Shown here piece by piece: positions 5,415-7,427 of a stretch of DNA of 7,427 nt. The stretch is from positions 1 to 7,427 of the forward strand of contig JAGLUM010000181.1 of NCBI GenBank assembly GCA_023134755.1, written 5' to 3'. Position 1 is the stretch's first letter, and every line of letters begins with the position of its first letter. The position numbers and the translations under genes were made by a program. The notes under the pieces were generated by a model that saw only the letters and a list, made by a program, of their open reading frames with translations, was not told the origin of the DNA and did no database searches. Source of the DNA: Fidelibacterota bacterium. Lineage in GTDB: Bacteria; Fidelibacterota; Fidelibacteria; Fidelibacterales; Fidelibacteraceae.

Positions 5415-7427
5415 ATGAAAAAAATTGTTCACTCAATCTTGCTAATGTGTTTTATTGCATCAATCGTTTTTGCAAGCACTTTACCCAAACGCGAACTACG
5501 GGCCGTGTGGCTGTCAACAGTTGTAAATATTGATTGGCCAAAATCAAAGTATGATTCAGACAGTAAAAAGCAGAATGACCTTAAAGCTTATCTTATTAAA
5601 TTAAAAGACAGCGGCTGTAATGCAGTTTTGATGCAGGTGCGCTGTTCTTGTGATGCCATGTATAAATCAGATATAGAACCCTGGTCATACTGGTTTAGCG
5701 GTGTTCAGGGACAGGGACCCGCTGTTGAATGGGATCCATTGACATTTGCTGTAGAAGAAGCCCATAAGCTTGGTATGGAACTGCATGCCTGGGTAAATCC
5801 ATATCGTGCTGTTGTGAATCCGTCTTCGACGTATAACAGTAATTATATCAGTAGTGAACATATTACTAAGCAGCATCCTGAATGGATCTTAAAATTTTCG
5901 GATGTTGATATTTTAAATCCCGGCCTTCCGCAGGTTCGCGATTATATTAATAATGTACTTTTAGATATTGTTACCCGCTACGATATTGACGGTCTGCACA
6001 TGGACGACTATTTCTATCCCTACAGCGGTATTGACAATGAAGATGCATCAACATTTGCATCCTATTCCCGTGGATTTGGCAATATCCATGATTGGCGGCG
6101 GGATAATATTAATTTACTGATAAAGTCGGTCATGGATAGCATTAATATTGCCAAGCCATGGGTAAAGTGGGGCGTCAGTCCTTTTGGCATCTATCGTCCG
6201 AATGTTCCGCAAGGGATTTCCGGAATGGATGCCTATAATACCTTATATTGTGATCCTCTTGCTTGGCTGCGTGACGGTAGTGTGGATTATCTAACCCCGC
6301 AATGTTACTGGCCTTTTGGCGGGGGACAAGATTACGGACTGTTGATTCCCTGGTGGGCTGAACAAACAGCAAATTACGGAAAACATTTTTATCCGGGGCA
6401 GGCAATGTACCGCGCCAGTATTTTTGAACGGGGTGAAATCCCACGGCAAATTCGACTGAACCGTGCGACGGATAATTGTGATGGCTCTGTCTTTTTTACA
6501 GCAAATGATTTTTATGATAATCATCAAAATACCATTGATAGCCTGAAACTTGATCTATACCGGTATCCGGCACTCTGGCCGGTGATGACCTGGAAGGACA
6601 GCGTTCCCCCCAATCCGCCACAGAATATTGAATATGTGGTAGAAAGCAATGGGGATAAAACGATCACATGGGACATGTCTCTATATTCTCATCCGGCTGA
6701 TTCTTCTTACGCTTATGTTGTCTATCGCGCACCATATCCCATCGCGGATCTGTCCGACATGTCTCTGGCCAAGGATATCCAATTACATCAGGATCGGACG
6801 TATATAGATACCGATCCCGGGATGTATTATTATGCAATCACATCCCTGGATAGAAATAAACAGGAAAGTATGGCCGGTAGCATTGATTATCCCTTTGTTC
6901 ACCCGCTTTTTCCGCAGTATGCAGATATATCCGTATCTAAAGATCCTGTGTATAGTTGGGAAAGCTATACCGGCGCGAACCAGTATACGCTGGAAATATC
7001 ACACAGCAATGATTTTTCCTCTCCTCTCCATCAATTCACTCTTACGGATATAACAAAAGAATTAGCTTTGGAATATCAAACACGCTATTACTGGCGCATA
7101 GAAGCGGATAATAGTGAACAGTGGTCCCCAACCTGGTTTTTTACCACAGAATTTCCCCCGCAGGTGCAAACGCTTGCTCCGCTTGCGTATTATGAAGGTA
7201 CTGATCTGACACTTGAATTTCTCTGGCAAACGTTTGAAGATGCCGCTTCCTATATATTGGAAGTTTCCCGCAATTCCGGGATGAGCGATCTTATTGTTCA
7301 GGAGACAAATATTTCAGATACCAGCTGGCAGATCAGCGGATTGGATTATGCTAAGAAATATTATTGGCGTATTCGTTCTGATAAATATGATCACTGGACA
7401 GATATCTTATCCTTCAAGACCCGGAAT
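5415..7427 (+). CDS. second GHL10 (DUF187) glycoside-hydrolase-like protein, secreted, 3' end outside window
   Basis: The frame is open for 671 codons from the ATG to the last base with no stop, so the protein is truncated only by the window edge. The signal peptide MKKIVHSILLMCFIASIVFA ends in V-F-A before Ser21, a signal-peptidase-I type site; there is no convincing lipobox at Cys12 (LLMC). Unlike its upstream paralogue it should therefore be a soluble export product. The GHL10 barrel (about 26-390) repeats every motif of the upstream gene: AVWLSTVVNIDWP, EPWSYWFSGVQGQGP (88-102), HAWVNPYRA, DIDGLHMDDYFYPY (190-203), WGVSPFGIYRPN and VDYLTPQCYWPF (290-301). By eye the catalytic domains share roughly two thirds of residues. 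One difference is VRCSCDAMY (75-83) in place of VRPACDAMY. A fibronectin-III-like domain (about 397-491) is followed by two YYWRI-type modules rather than one, and the protein continues. A sorting or anchoring domain may lie beyond the edge. It starts 34 bp after the first copy, in the same operon. Confidence 0.93.
   Translation, partial: MKKIVHSILLMCFIASIVFASTLPKRELRAVWLSTVVNIDWPKSKYDSDSKKQNDLKAYLIKLKDSGCNAVLMQVRCSCDAMYKSDIEPWSYWFSGVQGQGPAVEWDPLTFAVEEAHKLGMELHAWVNPYRAVVNPSSTYNSNYISSEHITKQHPEWILKFSDVDILNPGLPQVRDYINNVLLDIVTRYDIDGLHMDDYFYPYSGIDNEDASTFASYSRGFGNIHDWRRDNINLLIKSVMDSINIAKPWVKWGVSPFGIYRPNVPQGISGMDAYNTLYCDPLAWLRDGSVDYLTPQCYWPFGGGQDYGLLIPWWAEQTANYGKHFYPGQAMYRASIFERGEIPRQIRLNRATDNCDGSVFFTANDFYDNHQNTIDSLKLDLYRYPALWPVMTWKDSVPPNPPQNIEYVVESNGDKTITWDMSLYSHPADSSYAYVVYRAPYPIADLSDMSLAKDIQLHQDRTYIDTDPGMYYYAITSLDRNKQESMAGSIDYPFVHPLFPQYADISVSKDPVYSWESYTGANQYTLEISHSNDFSSPLHQFTLTDITKELALEYQTRYYWRIEADNSEQWSPTWFFTTEFPPQVQTLAPLAYYEGTDLTLEFLWQTFEDAASYILEVSRNSGMSDLIVQETNISDTSWQISGLDYAKKYYWRIRSDKYDHWTDILSFKTRN
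6927..7427 (+). repeat. two tandem homologous beta modules in the second GHL10 protein
   Basis: Module A (residues 505-579; 6927-7151) has YSWESYTGANQYTLEIS and then YYWRIEADNSEQWSPTWFFTT. Module B (593-671; 7191-7427) has FLWQTFEDAASYILEVS and then YYWRIRSDKYDHWTDILSFKT. The shared frame of a core Trp, A..Y.LE.S, YYWRI, a second Trp and F.T shows that they are diverged copies at protein level, with little DNA repetition left. Both are related to the single terminal module of the upstream paralogue. More copies may follow past the edge. Confidence 0.7.

Noticed and set aside
6175..6527. Overlapping minus-strand frames within the second GHL10 gene
   Set aside because: The + strand carries the intact conserved motifs here, and two mutually overlapping reverse frames are what chance predicts.
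3650..7427. Recent duplication or assembly artefact producing the two GHL10 genes
   Set aside because: Even the most conserved motifs differ at many third codon positions, and the signal peptides and module numbers differ, so these are old, separate genes.

Overview
The window reads entirely on the + strand. It holds four complete genes, a fifth that runs off the right edge, and possibly the last few codons of a gene entering from the left. In order: (1) a lipoprotein with an LPP20-like N-terminal half (47-1048); (2) a 139-bp AT-rich gap with one inverted repeat; (3) a sodium:solute symporter (1188-3089); (4) a small flavodoxin-domain protein (3113-3619); (5) a GHL10/DUF187 glycoside-hydrolase-like lipoprotein with beta-sandwich modules at its C-terminus (3650-5380); (6) a second, paralogous GHL10 protein, open from 5415 to the last base. 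No tRNA, rRNA, CRISPR array, transposase or insertion-sequence end was seen.

The four genes from 1188 onward are separated by only 23, 30 and 34 bp, each with a purine-rich Shine-Dalgarno sequence, so they look like one operon. The lipoprotein gene is set apart by the longer gap and may be a separate unit or the tail of an upstream one.

The organism is a double-membrane bacterium of moderate-to-low GC. Protein style (C-terminal modules with YYWRI...W signatures, a symporter clade with a WWWW run, lipobox-bearing secreted hydrolases) suggests the Fibrobacterota-Chlorobiota-Bacteroidota (FCB) group. The clear AAGGAG-type ribosome binding sites are unlike typical Bacteroidota, so an FCB lineage outside Bacteroidota proper (Calditrichota-, KSB1-, Ignavibacteria- or Marinisomatota-like) is a reasonable but unproven guess.

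Working model (inference): two exported glycan-cleaving enzymes, one predicted lipid-anchored and one predicted soluble, release a sugar product in the periplasm or outside the cell, and the Na+-driven symporter imports it. The only well-studied relative of the enzymes known to me is E. coli DigH (formerly YddW), a GHL10 lipoprotein acting on denuded peptidoglycan glycan strands, so cell-wall glycan turnover is the leading candidate pathway. The flavodoxin-like protein does not fit this model and is the least explained member. Nothing in the window proves a new biological system; the strongest leads are the paralogue pair with different export signals and the symporter-flavodoxin-GHL10 arrangement.
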